DNA of 64,000 bases from positions 42,383,121 to 42,447,120 of the forward strand of contig OX638131.1 of NCBI GenBank assembly GCA_951804985.1, in the 5' to 3' direction. The notes beneath the pieces are model-generated. The model saw nothing but the letters and a program-made list of their open reading frames with translations, did not search any database and had not been told where the DNA came from. Below are positions 12,807-25,492 of this stretch, in pieces. The DNA comes from Dryomyza anilis. Taxonomy: Eukaryota; Arthropoda; Insecta; Diptera; Dryomyzidae. Every line of letters starts with the position of its first letter. Position 1 is the stretch's first letter. Position numbers and translations under genes: made by a program.

Positions 12807-13613
12807 AAAACGAGTTGGGAAAGTTAGGTCACATGGGGCGGATTTATATAGTCGGTCGGGCCCGACTATGTAATACCCTACACCTTTGGTGGGGACATTA
12901 ATGTGGGATATTTAATTGCATACCTTAATTTTAAAGTTTTTAATTATGCTGAACCTCAGAATATTATTCATATATCAGAAATTTACGTCTTATATCCCCA
13001 TAAATTAAAAAATTTGTATAAAAGTATAAACAACTTAAAAAAAATGAAAAATATAATTGAGCGGACCACGCCTATATTTAAAATTTTTAAATGCTAATAT
13101 TTCATAGATTTGATTTTAATAATTTACGGATCAAATTTCCACTATGAAAACCCGGAAAATAATGAAAAAAAAAAGTGGGCGGATCACGCCCATTTTTGGA
13201 CCACATATTTATAAGTGAATTCTGACAATATCTTTTAAATTTTGTAGGTATACCTTGAATACTTTTCGAGTTATTAGTTCCGAAAGAGTTATATAAAAGT
13301 GACTTGTATGGGAGATGGGCGTGTCCGTTGACCGATTTGGCTCATTTTCAAACTCAGTTCCTACTTTTGACTAGAATATATTGAGACGAAATTTCATCGC
13401 ATTCTGATCAGTATTTCTCAAGTTATTCTGTATTCGGCAGCAAGACAGCAAGACGGACAGACAGACAGACAGACGGACATGACTAAACGAACTCGGGTAG
13501 TGATGCTGATCAAAAGTATATATACTTTTCCATACCGGACACGCCTCCTAAGAGGCGTTACAATATATGCACAATGTTAATATACCCTGTACCTCATAGG
13601 TGTAGGGTATAAA
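12807..13613 (-). mobile_element. DINE-1/mini-me-like element, near full length
   Basis: The minus-strand copy has all landmarks: the CCCAACTCG end, the GTCGGTCGGGCCCGACTAT hairpin, the GGCGTGTCC/TCCGCCC motifs, a short GACA tract, the core (GATCAAAAGTATATATAC on the plus strand) and the terminal hairpin TACCTCATAGGTGTAGGGTA. It is a close relative of the copy at 45345. Confidence 0.8.
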
Positions 13614-16600
13614 TACTGTATTAAAATAAATAAAAGTGTCTTTAAAATAAATAAATTTATATTTAAATAATGTTCAAATTATATCTATTTGTGCTTACTA
13701 CATTGATGTTTTTGAAAACATTTTTTTATGGAATATAACTACGCAATTTTACTGCATTACTCCAAAATTTGAATACATTGTATTAAAAGTACTACGTCTT
13801 CATTTATACCTCCTCAAATATGTAGATAAATTACTAAACCTGTTTTAAATTTTACTCAAGCAAAAGTTCAAATATAACTACATACTCATGTAATTTAACA
13901 ATATATTGCATTTTTTTAAAATTCGAAAATATTAGTCTCTCAAATAAGATGATTGTTATTTATTTAACTTCAAGCTAAATAATAAAATATTACTACATAT
14001 TCAAAAATCTTTAATACATACTGTATTTATATCAAATTGAAAGTAAAACTTGAGAATGCTCTTCATTACATATAACAATGCATTTTTTTTTTTAAGTAAA
14101 AAAGTAAATTATTTAAACATTGGTTAATTTAATTATGAAAATGGTTGAAAAAAAGTCAGAAGACAACAAATTGTCTGTGATTGCGGATATTATTCGTAAG
14201 TGGTACAAGTGAAATGCAATACGTAAATGCATGAGATGCGTTTGTGTCTTCACAACTGATGAACTAGTGATAACGATTGCAGTTTCAGTTATCATCATAA
14301 GGAATACGTATTTTTTATACACTTTTACAAGTATTTATAACTATCTTTTTTGACAGAATCAATAAAATTATATGTATTGTATTGAAATAAAAACAAAAAA
14401 TTTATATTTATGTTCATCTAATTTAAATATAAATATATTTTTTATACAAACATACTAATATTTGATCGAAAACAATAATAAGTTTGTTTGCAAACATATT
14501 TATATTCATGTCGTTTCAAAAGATAGCTGCTTTTGAATATGTTAATGTTCTGGTTCGAATATGTATTGTTTAGGTGTAATAATTATATATGAACATATAC
14601 CATTCTCAGTGGAAACATTAATAATGTTTCCGTGTATTCGTATACAAACATAATGTAAATCAGAGTTCATTGCAACAGTGTTGAACTCACATGAAAACCG
14701 TGTTTACAAAAAATTATCAGACAATTAAAATTATGTTTACATAAAGATCCAAACATATATGTTATTCATGTAAATTAAGTTATTCATATTTTTCAGCGTG
14801 TGATTAAATTAAAATCATTTGCATTAATATTTATGATTTTATTGGTTGTAGCAAATATTTGTGTTTGGTGAATATAGTTTTTTTTCAATTGCTACAATTA
14901 TTGTTCGGTCTAGTATGCATTGAATACTTGTCAAATAATTGTGATTTATGTTATTTTAGCACATATACTTGCAGAGAAATGAACGGGAAACATGACAGAT
15001 GGACAGACGAACAGACAAAATTAAATACGGAGCAAATACAGAGACAATTAAGAGCTTTAATAATTGAATACATGATTTAAATGCATCCATGGCATACACA
15101 CACGCACATTCAAATGAACAGACAGACGGACAAACAAACAAACAAACAGATAGACAGACAAACACACAACCACACATAAATAGGTTATCCATAATTCATG
15201 CATCGCAACATAGTGTTGAATGTTGTGTCAGCAACAATTACTGTTCACAGCCTACAAGCTATTCGTAGAATGTGATCAGTTGTTGTTCTCTTCGCTGCTG
15301 CCACAGTTTCAGTTGTTGCAATGGTTGTCGGTGTTGTGTTGTTTCTGTTTGTAATGTTTGTAATTGCTACCCCTACTGCAGCCCGCTATTATGCGCCTAT
15401 TTGGGTCAGCAGCCATAAAAGGGATTAAATTACCCGCCGCGCAGCAACCCAGTCAGGCTTTAATTACTTCAATACTCGACACAAGTTGCGAGTTAAATGA
15501 GACGACGCGTCATTTACCTTTGGGCGCATATTGTTGTTCGTTTTGTGGCAACATGCCTCACGCAACATGGCCAACTGCATTTAATGTTGCAGGCACAAAT
15601 GCGTCCGATGCGTGCTGCGAACTAATCTTGCGTATACGTCGTGGGGGAGGGAGCACAAATGTCTGCGTTTTGTTCCGAGACAAATATGGCTGCAAGACAG
15701 AATATAAAAAGTTGAAGTTCTTTAATTAAAAGTTTAATTCAACCAGAGACTCTAAAAGGATACAAACAATTGCTTTATGTTTATGATATGTGCGTGACTT
15801 TAACCCTTTTTAATATCTATACAAAACCCTCGTTAGCGGAATAATTCAGAACAGTCTAGTGTTTTGTCCAAGCCTATCCTAAATTCCTCGCTTCAGGCTC
15901 AAAGACCCGTTCGATATGGTGTGATTACCAGCCTTTTATGGCACATCGTTAAATGTGGCAGCCAACGAATACAAACATAAATCAACAGCACATAACTTTG
16001 TTATTAAATTTACACAACAATCTGTGTGAAGCATATACATATGCATGGCTGTATGTCTCTCTGTCCGTCTGTCTCTGCGTGTGTCTGTGCATTTTAAGCC
16101 CTTGCTGCTGGTGCACATTTCAAGTTGTTGCAATATGTTGGCAATAATACAATAAATAAATTTCATCGATTTGCATTTCTGTCGAGAGGAAGTAATAAAA
16201 TAAATTTCCTACCGATTTGCGTATATATTTATGTATTCACATGAAAATTTACGAAGTGATAAAATGGCACAAAACAAATTTGCAAAAAAAAAAAAAAAAT
16301 TTTAACTACTGATAGTTGTATGTAAATGTATTTGAAGTTCCCTCTGCTAAATATGCACTACAATATTCTACAGGATTCAGTGCATTTTGCAGTGACAATC
16401 GACAGTGGTATAGTGAAGTCTCTACAGCAACTTCACTGCAGTATTTGTTTCATTGGTGTTAAGTAGGTCAACACATTTTTTTCAAAACATTAAACAAATC
16501 CAAATGACTCCACTGAGTTAGCGCAACGAGTGAGCAGACGGACATTGAAAACAACAACGAATCTGCCAGTCGGGTTTGACGGCAGTTGTGCTATTGTCGG

Positions 16601-16631
16601 TATATTGTTCGATTAATAATAAACTTAATAT
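13614..16631. other. long gene-free stretch with GC-rich island at 15190-15730
   Basis: 13614-15090 is AT-rich and unique, with short inverted words (GGAAACATTAATAATGTTTCC near 14607). 14980-15175 holds GACA/CAAA tetranucleotide runs. 15190-15730 is GC-richer and complex, with TAATTA words within ACCCGCCGCGCAGCAACCC context, and looks like conserved noncoding or enhancer sequence (inference). A 121-codon frame lies there, but no exon structure supports it. 15900-16620 is unique. Confidence 0.35.
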
Positions 16632-17159
16632 TGTTACGAAAATTCTGTCTACGGAAAACTGATCTAAAAGTTCGTATCTCTGGATTGTGTACAAAATAAA
16701 AACACTCTTATGTTTGGTTTAAATTATAATAATTAACTTTATTAATTCACTTTAATAAACAACTTTACTAATAACAAATTCTAACAACTGCTGCATGTCC
16801 ACAATTTAACTTGACATTGATCACACGTGATGCACTCGACCACTTTACAATCACTACTGAAGTGAAGTACCTCAGATGCGGCTCCCTTATATACTGCATG
16901 CATCAGTTCGACACGTTTCGACAAGCTTCGACTTGTTTCGAGAACCTTCTACTCGTGAATGACGCATGCTATTGGCATCTCATTCGCACTCATGTGTTTT
17001 AAGGCGCTGATCTTCCATCTCTTTCTCGCACACTGCCTCAGTGCGCTGAATGATCTTCCGTCTCTTTCTAACACATGCTTAGTGCGCTGAATTGTCTTGC
17101 GTCTCATTAATTATTGTTGATGGCTTGCACTATGGGGCAAATTACATCATTTCGTAACA
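16632..17159 (-). mobile_element. solo LTR of a Ty3/gypsy-type retrotransposon
   Basis: 528 bp bounded by TGTTACGAAA and TTTCGTAACA (TG...CA ends) and flanked on each side by ATAT. That fits a 4-bp target duplication at the site preferred by several insect gypsy-group elements. Minus orientation is suggested by TATATAAGGGAGC (plus 16886-16893) about 35 bp upstream of a TCAGTA initiator, and by AATAAA (plus 16738-16743). A second, very similar copy is at 40683. No internal gag/pol lies next to either, so both are solo LTRs. Confidence 0.8.
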
Positions 17160-17169
17160 ATATATTGTA

Positions 17170-17233
17170 GCGTCAGTAGCTCAGGGTTTGTCCGTTGGAC
17201 TGCGAGCCGAAAGGCCCCCGGTTCAAGACTGGT
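17170..17233 (+). mobile_element. SINE head fragment
   Basis: GTCAGTAGCTCAGGGTTTG, then GTTGGACTGCGAGCCGAAAG and GGTTCAAGAC, is the tRNA-like head of the SINE family without its body. It starts only a few bases after the target duplication of the adjacent solo LTR. Confidence 0.7.
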
Positions 17234-17595
17234 TATTTTTAAACTACAATTATATAATAATACAATTTTAAACATATTGTACCTTGGGGTTTACCAAAAA
17301 AATCTCGGCAAACAAAAAAACATCCTCCTAAACTATATTTAACGTTTTGTTATTTCCGTTTTTTGTGTGATTTCCGGAAATATTCGTAAACAATATTTCG
17401 GATCACTAAACAACATTTTTGGCAGTGCCGAGACGGCTCAAAAACGTTTTTCGGATGATTTTATGCAGATGTTTGTAATAAAAGCCGGACGTTATAGCTG
17501 GTTATATGCCGGAAAAATTATTCATATATGTCATTTTTTTATTTTTTTTGAAACATATTACTTCTTTCTGCAACGATGAATATTTTGGTTTTAAT

Positions 17596-17800
17596 CAGGG
17601 ACCGCACAGATCCGTAATCGGAACTTTTATTAAAAACATGTGTGGAACCGGAATCGGAACCGATATATAAATAAAATCTTGGAACCAGGAACTGATATTT
17701 TAGCACCTGTCAGGGATCACAAAGAACCGGTACCGGAATCTGAACCGATATTTTAAAAACCTTTGATTGTTTTAGTTCCAGTTTTTAATACCTGATTCTG
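17596..17800. mobile_element. hAT-type terminal fragments (CCGGAACCG-rich)
   Basis: CAGGGACCGCACAGATCCG at 17596 and CAGGGATCACAAAGAACCGG at about 17709 both resemble the left end of the hAT element at 38974 (CAGGGACCGCAAAGAACCGG). Repeated GGAACCGATATT words follow. The copy is degenerate, with no clear right end or target duplication. Confidence 0.55.
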
Positions 17801-20567
17801 ACAGAACTACGTTTAGAAATTGATGAATAAAATTATTCAAAAAACATCGAGTTATTATATATCTCTGAGTACCACAAAATCTACTATAATGATTAGTATA
17901 ACCCCTAATAGGCAACGGTATATCCACAGAAATTATTTCTGCAAATTTGTTTTATCATTTCATTATAAAATGATTACAATGAAAATATTATACATTAGGT
18001 TATGCATTTAGTGGAAAATATATTGATGGTGAAATTTTTGACTGCTCAGTCTTGCTTTTGACTTTTAATAAGATAATGGGTTAGGTACCGCCGCAGTGTC
18101 CGATACAAAACATAATGCTATTCGAAATTGATACCCTGATCCGGTTAAATATTCAAGAATTTTGATCTTATTATTATAATTACTAACCTAATTTCATTTA
18201 ATGCATATATTTAAATTTTTCTACGAATCTTTTAACAGACACTTTCGTGATTTTAAACAAAACTTATTTTTTCAACACATTAAAATATCCCAGATATTAC
18301 TTTGATTCTAAAATAACATAAAATGTAAACCGTATGTGTTATTATAATTTATGTATGGCTCCGGTTGTCCCGCGAATTTGACATTAGGCTTACCCTGGTC
18401 GACTATGAGGATTATGTCACATGATCTTTGCTAGGTATGCCTTATCTTTTTCTGCGGGTATGAAAAAAAGCTAACCATTTTCTACTCATTGCCACTCGGT
18501 TTGTGACAAACATTTTATTTTTGCTGTGAATATAATTTTTTTCCCTCTATTTAGACAGTTTATTTAGTAACAGAGAGACAATGAATGGCATTAATTCCAA
18601 ATAATTTATTCATTTGTTTACATAATCTCCATGTGCGCCTAATGAACTCACAATAAATGTTTTATTTCTTATGCCATTCGTAATTCAGACCTGGTCAGGT
18701 CTGACCTAACCTCGCACTACACGTACTTCAAATAAAAATTCAATTAATCCACATACATGGCCGACTGCAGGACACAGTGCCGCCTGCAGTGTCCAGTTTC
18801 TGACACATGTGGCTCCTTAGAGCAGCAGAAACAAAATCGTCCAAAGCGGTCGCTGTCGCTGCTGTTTCCACGGAATGGCAATGTTGTTGCGCAATTACAA
18901 ACCAATTGGGAAATAAAAGTTTTTTACACTTGAGAGTACTAGATGCTGCCGCAGTCGGATTTTGGGAATCGTGGAGGGGGGGGGGCGTAGCTGGACTAGA
19001 GACGCGTGTTTTACAGTGTGACTGATATTATTATCCAGTTTCAGTGCTCCGTTTGTTATTCTATTTGGATTTGTTATCGTTTGTGCTGCACAAACAAACA
19101 ATGGCAGCGCTACCAACGAGACTCCAGAGGATGGATTATTAAAATCCATACTAAGTTGTTGCTGTTAATCTACTAGAGTAGTTTTTGTAGTTGTTGTTTG
19201 TTTAGTGTTTGCAAAGTTAGTCCTGCGCAATGTTTGCAATCTAATATCCCAAGTTTTACTTATCTAAACTTGGAATTTGATCTTTATTGAGCTGCCTTCT
19301 GACTATTCATATCTCTACAAAATATATTCTAATTTGTTTCATTTGTATGTAACTCGTTCTTTTACTTACTCGAAATTCACCTAAACTCATCTCAATTGAA
19401 CTGGGTCATTGATTAATAGCCGCAACACAATAAAAAAACCTACCGTCGTTGCATTTAATGAACATTGAGCCATCAGTCAATCAACCACTTTGTCATTGAG
19501 CCACTCATGAAACTAACCAGTCAACTAAAGAGCTACAGTTAGCTCACTCACTCACTCCTCGTATGTCCTGTCATTGAGTTCTATTTCAATTAAACAAACT
19601 TTTTTTGCATCACTATGTTTGATGTTTTTCTTATCGTAATAGATTTTTGTACAGGTCGAATGTTGTTCGTTCTTTCAGGAACAAAAAATCTGTAATAAAG
19701 TTTCAAACTTTTTATTTTTCATTTTTAGGATTTTAAACAACGAAATAACACTACACAATACAAAACTTTTTACACATCAACACCTTTCAATCATATGAAA
19801 TATTAACAATTGTTGAATTCGTACATTTTCAAGTGATAGAAATTATTCTCAGACTTCAAAAGACAAATGTTCTGTTATTTTTTAGGAATATGTCGGACAT
19901 TTTTCCAGCAATCATGCAGATACATGGCTACCAAATTTTATGTAATTTTAAAAACAGATTCCCATCATTTTTTATAATTTGGAAAATAAAAGACAGCTTT
20001 TTATTCAAATAAGCGCGTGCCGTGAAATCTGAGTTCGTGTGTGCGAAGCTACATGCGTGCTAGTGCACAGGAAAAAAATATTGAACGTAAATATAGAAAC
20101 TGAGATTAACTGATATAAAATAATTAATTGTATTAATATATTTAATTGGATATTCGAATTATTTGTTAGTATAAATTAAATAATTTCTGGGTTGATGTAT
20201 ATGCTAAATTATATAAATTTATAGCATATACACCAAACGACAGTTTTAGAGCACTACACACTTTTATAGCCACATACAGTTTTAATTAACTTCACAGTTT
20301 TACAGGTACTGTACTTCGTGCGTATACCATTATTTTGATATTCTTCTCAATTATTGGAGTTTAGAATTTCCTTTCATTATATATAGCTCTATTGGTAACG
20401 TGAATGTTGTTCAAACTTCGAACTTTGTGGTATATTAGTAAAATAAGAAAAAATTATATATGAAATAAAAATATAATGTGTATTTAATCAATACAATTAA
20501 ATTTCGTATCGGCGATGATACAATTAAAAATTAATTGTATTGATAATTTTTTTAAATATATTTACTA
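17801..20567. other. gene-free stretch with unique island at 18370-19650
   Basis: AT-rich at both ends. 18370-19650 is more complex, with a G-run near 18980 and (CTCA)n-like words near 19540. Overlapping short frames in several phases, none convincing. 20080-20560 is again AT-rich with ATTAATTGTAT words in both orientations. Confidence 0.3.
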
Positions 20568-20926
20568 CTAGCTGGACCCGTGCACGACTCGTGCCAAGAT
20601 TTTCTGAATTCAAAGATATGGAGCAATTTTATTATTATAAAAAACATTTTATTATTTATATGAGGGGCCCGTGCTTAGCTGTTGAAATTTTTTTATTGGT
20701 TTTATAAATGTGGTAACCAAATAATTCTCCCCCAAAACAACTTTTCTCAAAGACAATTTTTTCTCAGATTGCGCTTCTCCGCAGAATTATTCCCAGTAGA
20801 AATCTTCCCGGAAAATCCACATAGAACGCTTTCCCGTAGAATTCTCAACGTAGAATTCATCCCGGTAGAATTGTTCCCGGTAGAATTCTTTCCCGTAGAA
20901 TTCTTCCCCGTAGAGTTTTTCCCAGT

Positions 20927-22095
20927 AGAAGTTTTAGTGTGGTGGGTTTTAATGTAGTGAGTTTCGGTGTGGTGAGTTTAGATGTGGTGAATTTTGGAGT
21001 GGTGAGTTTAATTGTGGTTAGTTTTGGTGTGGTGTTTTTAAGTGTGGTGAGTTTTAGTGTAGTTAATTATAGTGTGGTGGGTTTTAGTGAGGTGAATTTT
21101 AGTGCGGTGAGTTTTAGTGTGGTGAGTTTTAGTGTATCGAAATTTGAATGTTGTGAGTTTTAATGTGGTTAGTTTAAAAGTGGTGAATTTTAATGTGGTG
21201 AAATTTTAGTGTAGTGAGTTTTAGTGTGGTGAGTTTTAGTGAGGTGAAATTTTAGAGTGGTGAGTTTAAGTGTGGTGAATTTTAGTGTGTTGAATTTTTG
21301 TGTGGTTAGTTTGAGTGTGGTGAGTTTTAGTGTGGTGAGTTTTAGTGTGGTAAGTTTTAGTGTGGTGAATTTTTGTGTGGTTAGTTTTAGTGTGGTGAGT
21401 TTTAGTGTTGTGAATTTTAGTGCGGTGAGTTTCAGTGTGGCGAAATTTGAGTGTAGTGAGTTTTAGTGTGGTGAGTTTATATGTGGTGAAATTTTAGTGT
21501 GGTGAGTTTTAGTGTGGTGAATTTTAGTGTGGTGAGTTTTAGTGTGGTGAAATTTTAGTGTGGTGGGTTTTAGTGTTGTGAATTTTAGTGTGTTAAATTT
21601 TTGTGTGGTGAGTTTAAATGTGGTGAGTTTTAGTGTGGTGAGTTTTAGTGTGGTAAGTTTTTGTGTGGTGAGTTTTAGTGTGGTGAGTTTTAGTGTGGTG
21701 AGTTTTAGTGTGGTGAGTTTTAGTGTGGTGAATTTTGGTGTGGTGAGTTTTAGTGTGTTGAATTTTTGTGTGGTGAGTTTAAGTGTGGTGAGTTTTAGTG
21801 TGGTGAGTTTTAGTGTGGTGAGTTTAAGTGTGGTGAGTTTTAGTGTGGTGAGTTTTAGTGTGGTGAGTTTTTGTGTGGTGAGTTTTAGTGTGGTGAGATT
21901 TAGTGTGGTGAGTTTTTGTGTGGTGAGTTTTAGTGTGGTGAGTTTTAGTGTGGTGAGTTTTAGTGTGGTGAATTTTAGTGTGGTGAGTTTTAGTGTGGTG
22001 AATTATAGTGTGGTGGGTTTTAGTGTGGTTAATTTAAGGGTGAATTTTAGTGTGGTGAGTTTTAGTTTGGTTAGTTTTAGTGTGGTGAGTTTGTT
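20927..22095 (+). repeat. expanded 15-bp minisatellite (about 78 units)
   Basis: Variants of GTGGTGAGTTTTAGT with recurring substitutions (GAATTTTAG, GAGTTTTTG, AATTTTAG). Higher-order blocks are visible: 21140-21260, 21440-21560 and 21560-21780 share variant order, including a GAAATTT single-base insertion that resets the frame. Stop-free frames of up to 233 codons arise only from the period. Confidence 0.95.
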
Positions 22096-22143
22096 TTTCT
22101 TTTTCTTTCCTTTTTTTGTTTTTCATTTAGTTTGGATTGTGGT

Positions 22144-22989
22144 TTTATGTGATTGGTTTTGTTTTTGTATTTTTGCTTTTGTTTTGTGTTGTGCTTTTGC
22201 TTTTTTGTTTTTACATTTTTTTTTGTATTTGAGTTTTTTGTATCATGTTCGTAGCTGGTGAAAGTGCCGAGTTATATCGTGTTTAGGTTGCATGGGAGGT
22301 GCCACGCCTCTTTGTCCAATCCCGCCCATATATAGCCTATCATTCCTTCCAGACCATACCGCATCTGTGGTAAAAATTTCAAGACAATCGGATCAGCCGT
22401 TTAGACGGAGAAGCGGAACAAACGTGATTGCTTTTGTTTTTGTATTTTTGCTTTTGTTTTGTTTTGTGCTTTTGCTTTTTTGTTTTTAATTTTTTTTTTG
22501 TATTTGAGTTTTTTGTTTCATGTTCGTAGCTGGTGAAAGTGCCGAGTTATATCGTATTGTAAGTTTAGGTTGTATGGGAAGTGCCACGCCTCTTTGCCCA
22601 ATCCCGCCCATATATAGCCTATCATTCCTTCCAGACCATACCGCATCTGTGGTAAAAATTTCAAGACAATCGGATCAGCCGTTTAGACGGAGAAGCGGAA
22701 CAAACGTGATTGCTTTTGTTTTTGTATTTTTGCTTTTGTTTTGTTTTGTGCTTTTGGTTTTTTGTTTTTAATTTTTTTTGTGTATTTGAGTTTTTTGTTT
22801 CATGTTCGTAGCTGGTGAAAGTGCCGAGTTATATCGTATTGAAAGTTTAGGTTGTATGGGAGGTGCCACGCCTCTTTGTCCAATCCCGCCCATATATAGC
22901 CTATCATTCCTTCCAGACCATACCGCATCTGTGGTCAAAATTTCAAGGAAATCGGATCAGCCGTTTAGACGGAGAAGCGGAACAAACGT
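22144..22989 (+). repeat. three tandem copies of a 282-bp 3' module
   Basis: The segment GATTGCTTTTGTTTTTG ... GCGGAACAAACGT repeats with a period of exactly 282 bp between 22426 and 22708. A first partial unit ends at 22425 and a third runs to the element end. Units differ at few positions, which suggests recent duplication of the element's 3' end. Confidence 0.85.
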
Positions 22990-23063
22990 ACAAACGTACA
23001 AACGTACAAACGTACAAACGTACAAACGTACAAACGAACAAACAGATTTATTATATTAATAGG

Positions 23064-24782
23064 ATATTCTTGAAAAAGGCCAGTTTTTTTAATGCATTAA
23101 AACTTCTTGTATGAAGTTCGATCGACTGCTTAATTATGCGTTTGATCCCACCTCAAAAATGAAAATCCGAAAAGAATATTACAAAAACTCGGAAAAATGC
23201 TGTAAAATTGTGCTCCACTTGAATAATGTCAGTTCAAATTATTGATGAAATATCACTGTAAACCATGTATTTTTGAACAATTTCAATAGTGGTTATTTTT
23301 ATTATTTTTTTAATAGTCCATTCTTCAACTAACTTCAAAGTAGTCCACGACACAAATTTAAGGAGAACATCAATCAAACTACAATTTAATCAAGATTGTT
23401 GAAATTCACATGCATTTCAGATCCGGCGCGTAATAAAACAATCTATCGAACTTCATACGACAAGTTTTGATCCATTATGAATAGGGCAAGATATGAGTCA
23501 AGATTTGAGTTTAAAAAACTAGCCTTATTCAAGTAGCGTGCAGTGTATATTTATCTGTTTAAAATCATTTAAAAATGTTTCTTCTAAATTGCCTCGACCC
23601 TGAAGTGTTCTCATTTATAAATTGTTCATCATCGCTAAGAGTTTACTTTTTAACACTTTCTCATATTGGAATCCTTCCTTCAACTGTTTAGGTTCGCCTC
23701 TGAACTGCTCCATCAACATCAGTGCTTGAGGCGGTCAGTGCTGTTGCGCACATTTCAATCATTCCATGGCTGCAACGAGGACTGCAAACAACAATTGTTA
23801 TATGGCCAGCAGGAGCAGAAGGTCCTTATGCTACTTTGTGTGTTACTGCACACAAAATGCGAATAAAATTGTCTATTGTTATTGCTTCTCTATATAGATG
23901 TATAATCGACGAGTTGTTGTGGTTACTGTCATTGTGTCTGACGGCAGGAAATTTGTTGTCAACCAATGTCCTTGCAACATGTGCTCCGTCTGTATGTCTG
24001 TCCATCCGTCTGTCCGACAGTTTATTGGCCATTAGTTCTTGTTTATTGGTTTGTCGTATTAATTTGTGAAATTCAATTCTGTATCATGGGTGGTGGCACT
24101 TGATTTGTGCGTTGTATTAATATTTGTTCTCTTCATTGTAGATTTGTTCTATTGTGCCATTGACATGGATGAAGTAAAATGTGAACTATATAGAAATAAA
24201 TTCTAAATTTGTTGCAGTTGCACTTCAATCGCACAAGCGCCATCCATGTAACTGTGACACAAAATCAGTGAAAAGCAGAATTGAGCACTTGTACGCCATT
24301 CTATGATATGTGCACATTCGCGAACAAAGGGCTCGGCAAAGAACTCTCTCAACAATATGTGAACTAAAGTGCAACATAGTGGAAACAAACATTGAAGAAA
24401 TCCACTCAAATTCCTTGGTGTGTTGTTGCGCGAGATTCCCTCGCCATTTGCTAATGAAAAATCTAAACAAGAGGGAAATAGAAATATTCACTTCGTCCGT
24501 CACTTCGCCACATTGCAGACATCGTCGTTGCCGTTACGGAGAAATCATTGAGTAAATGTGCCGGCATGCAGGAGTGTGCACGCCACCTGCATCACGTGTC
24601 AACATGGATTTAGTCCAGATGTAGCTGCACATTTCTACCTTTACTACAAATGTATATTCTAAAGTAGTATTTGGCTTATTTTACTTGAGGTAAATTTGTT
24701 GTTCGGAAACACTCGATAGAACTACATAAGTTCAAGTACCGTATTTAGAACTGCAACCGAACTGATATCCGTAATAAGTGGT
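23064..24782. other. unique island, no gene seen
   Basis: 23640-24620 is GC-richer, CA/TG-rich and non-repetitive, with overlapping frames on both strands (up to 115 codons) but no consistent splice or promoter context. The remainder is AT-rich. Possible intronic or conserved noncoding sequence. Confidence 0.3.
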
Positions 24783-25115
24783 TCTGAATTTGAAAATGAG
24801 CCAAATCGGTCAACGAACACGCCCACATCCCATACAAGTCAGTTTTAAATAACTCTTTAGGAACTAATAACTCGAAAAATATTCAAGATATAGATATAAA
24901 ACTTAAAACGTACTGTTAGATCTCATCTGAAATTTATTTTTTTTCATTTTATTTTTTTTCATTATTTACCGATTTTTTGTAGTGTAAATTTTAGTCGTAA
25001 ATTATTAAAAATTATCCCACCAAATTATACCACTAATATATTCTACATAGTCGGGCCCGACCGACTATAAATGTGACCGAACTTACCCATGTGACCTAAT
25101 ATTTCCAACTCGTTT
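24783..25115 (+). mobile_element. DINE-1-like element, 5'-truncated and eroded
   Basis: TGAAAATGAGCCAAATCGG, then CACGCCCAC, ACTAATAACTCGAAAA, the GTCGGGCCCGACCGACTAT hairpin and the ACCTAATATTTCCAACTCG end. The 5' hairpin, core and GTCT tract are missing. Confidence 0.75.
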
Positions 25116-25492
25116 TCTTGTTTTTTTGATCCACATTTTGAAAATATGTACAAAAAGTAATAGGAATTTGTAATAATTAAAACCTAAAGCCGAAATCAAA
25201 ACCGGAATTCTTTTCGGTTTCATTCCCTGGTGCTTTGAAAACCAGATAAGATTTAAAAGCATATCGGCACCTGAGAATTGGTTTGCTTCATGCGGCAATT
25301 TTATGTGAATGTATCCATATTACCCTTATTCATTTTTCCATAACTCGTTTTAAATTGAATCAATTTATCCAACAAACTAGCACTAATTAGCAAATATTGG
25401 TTTGATGCATGTGAAATTTTCTTAAAAAAAGTTATCTTTAAATATAAAAGAGTGCAGTTTACATTTTTGGTGTAACGAATATAAATTATAGT

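Larger units (their letters stand above)
20568..23059 (+). mobile_element. composite minisatellite-bearing element, long copy A3
   Basis: It starts with CTAGCTGGACCCGTGCACG and ends with six ACAAACGT units and TTTATTATATTAA. Order: head with GGGGCCCGTGCTTAG, TAGAATTC-type array (about 20780-20930), a very long GTGGTGAGTTTTAGT array (20927-22095), then three tandem copies of the T-rich plus GGTGCCACGCC 3' module. The element keeps the A1 layout with expanded internal arrays. No protein product is credible. Confidence 0.7.

Noticed and set aside
15364..15729. 121-codon plus-strand frame
   Set aside because: In a GC-rich island, but overlapping frames are equally open and no exon borders or domain were seen; more likely noncoding.
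20939..22261. Long stop-free frames (up to 233 codons) of Ser-Val-Val-Ser-Phe repeats, and the antisense Thr-Leu-Lys frames at 1646-2071
   Set aside because: They are produced by a 15-bp tandem repeat whose period is a multiple of three. No promoter, splice or family evidence.
24225..24555. Overlapping 80-92 codon frames on both strands
   Set aside because: Both strands open over the same unique island; no basis to prefer either.
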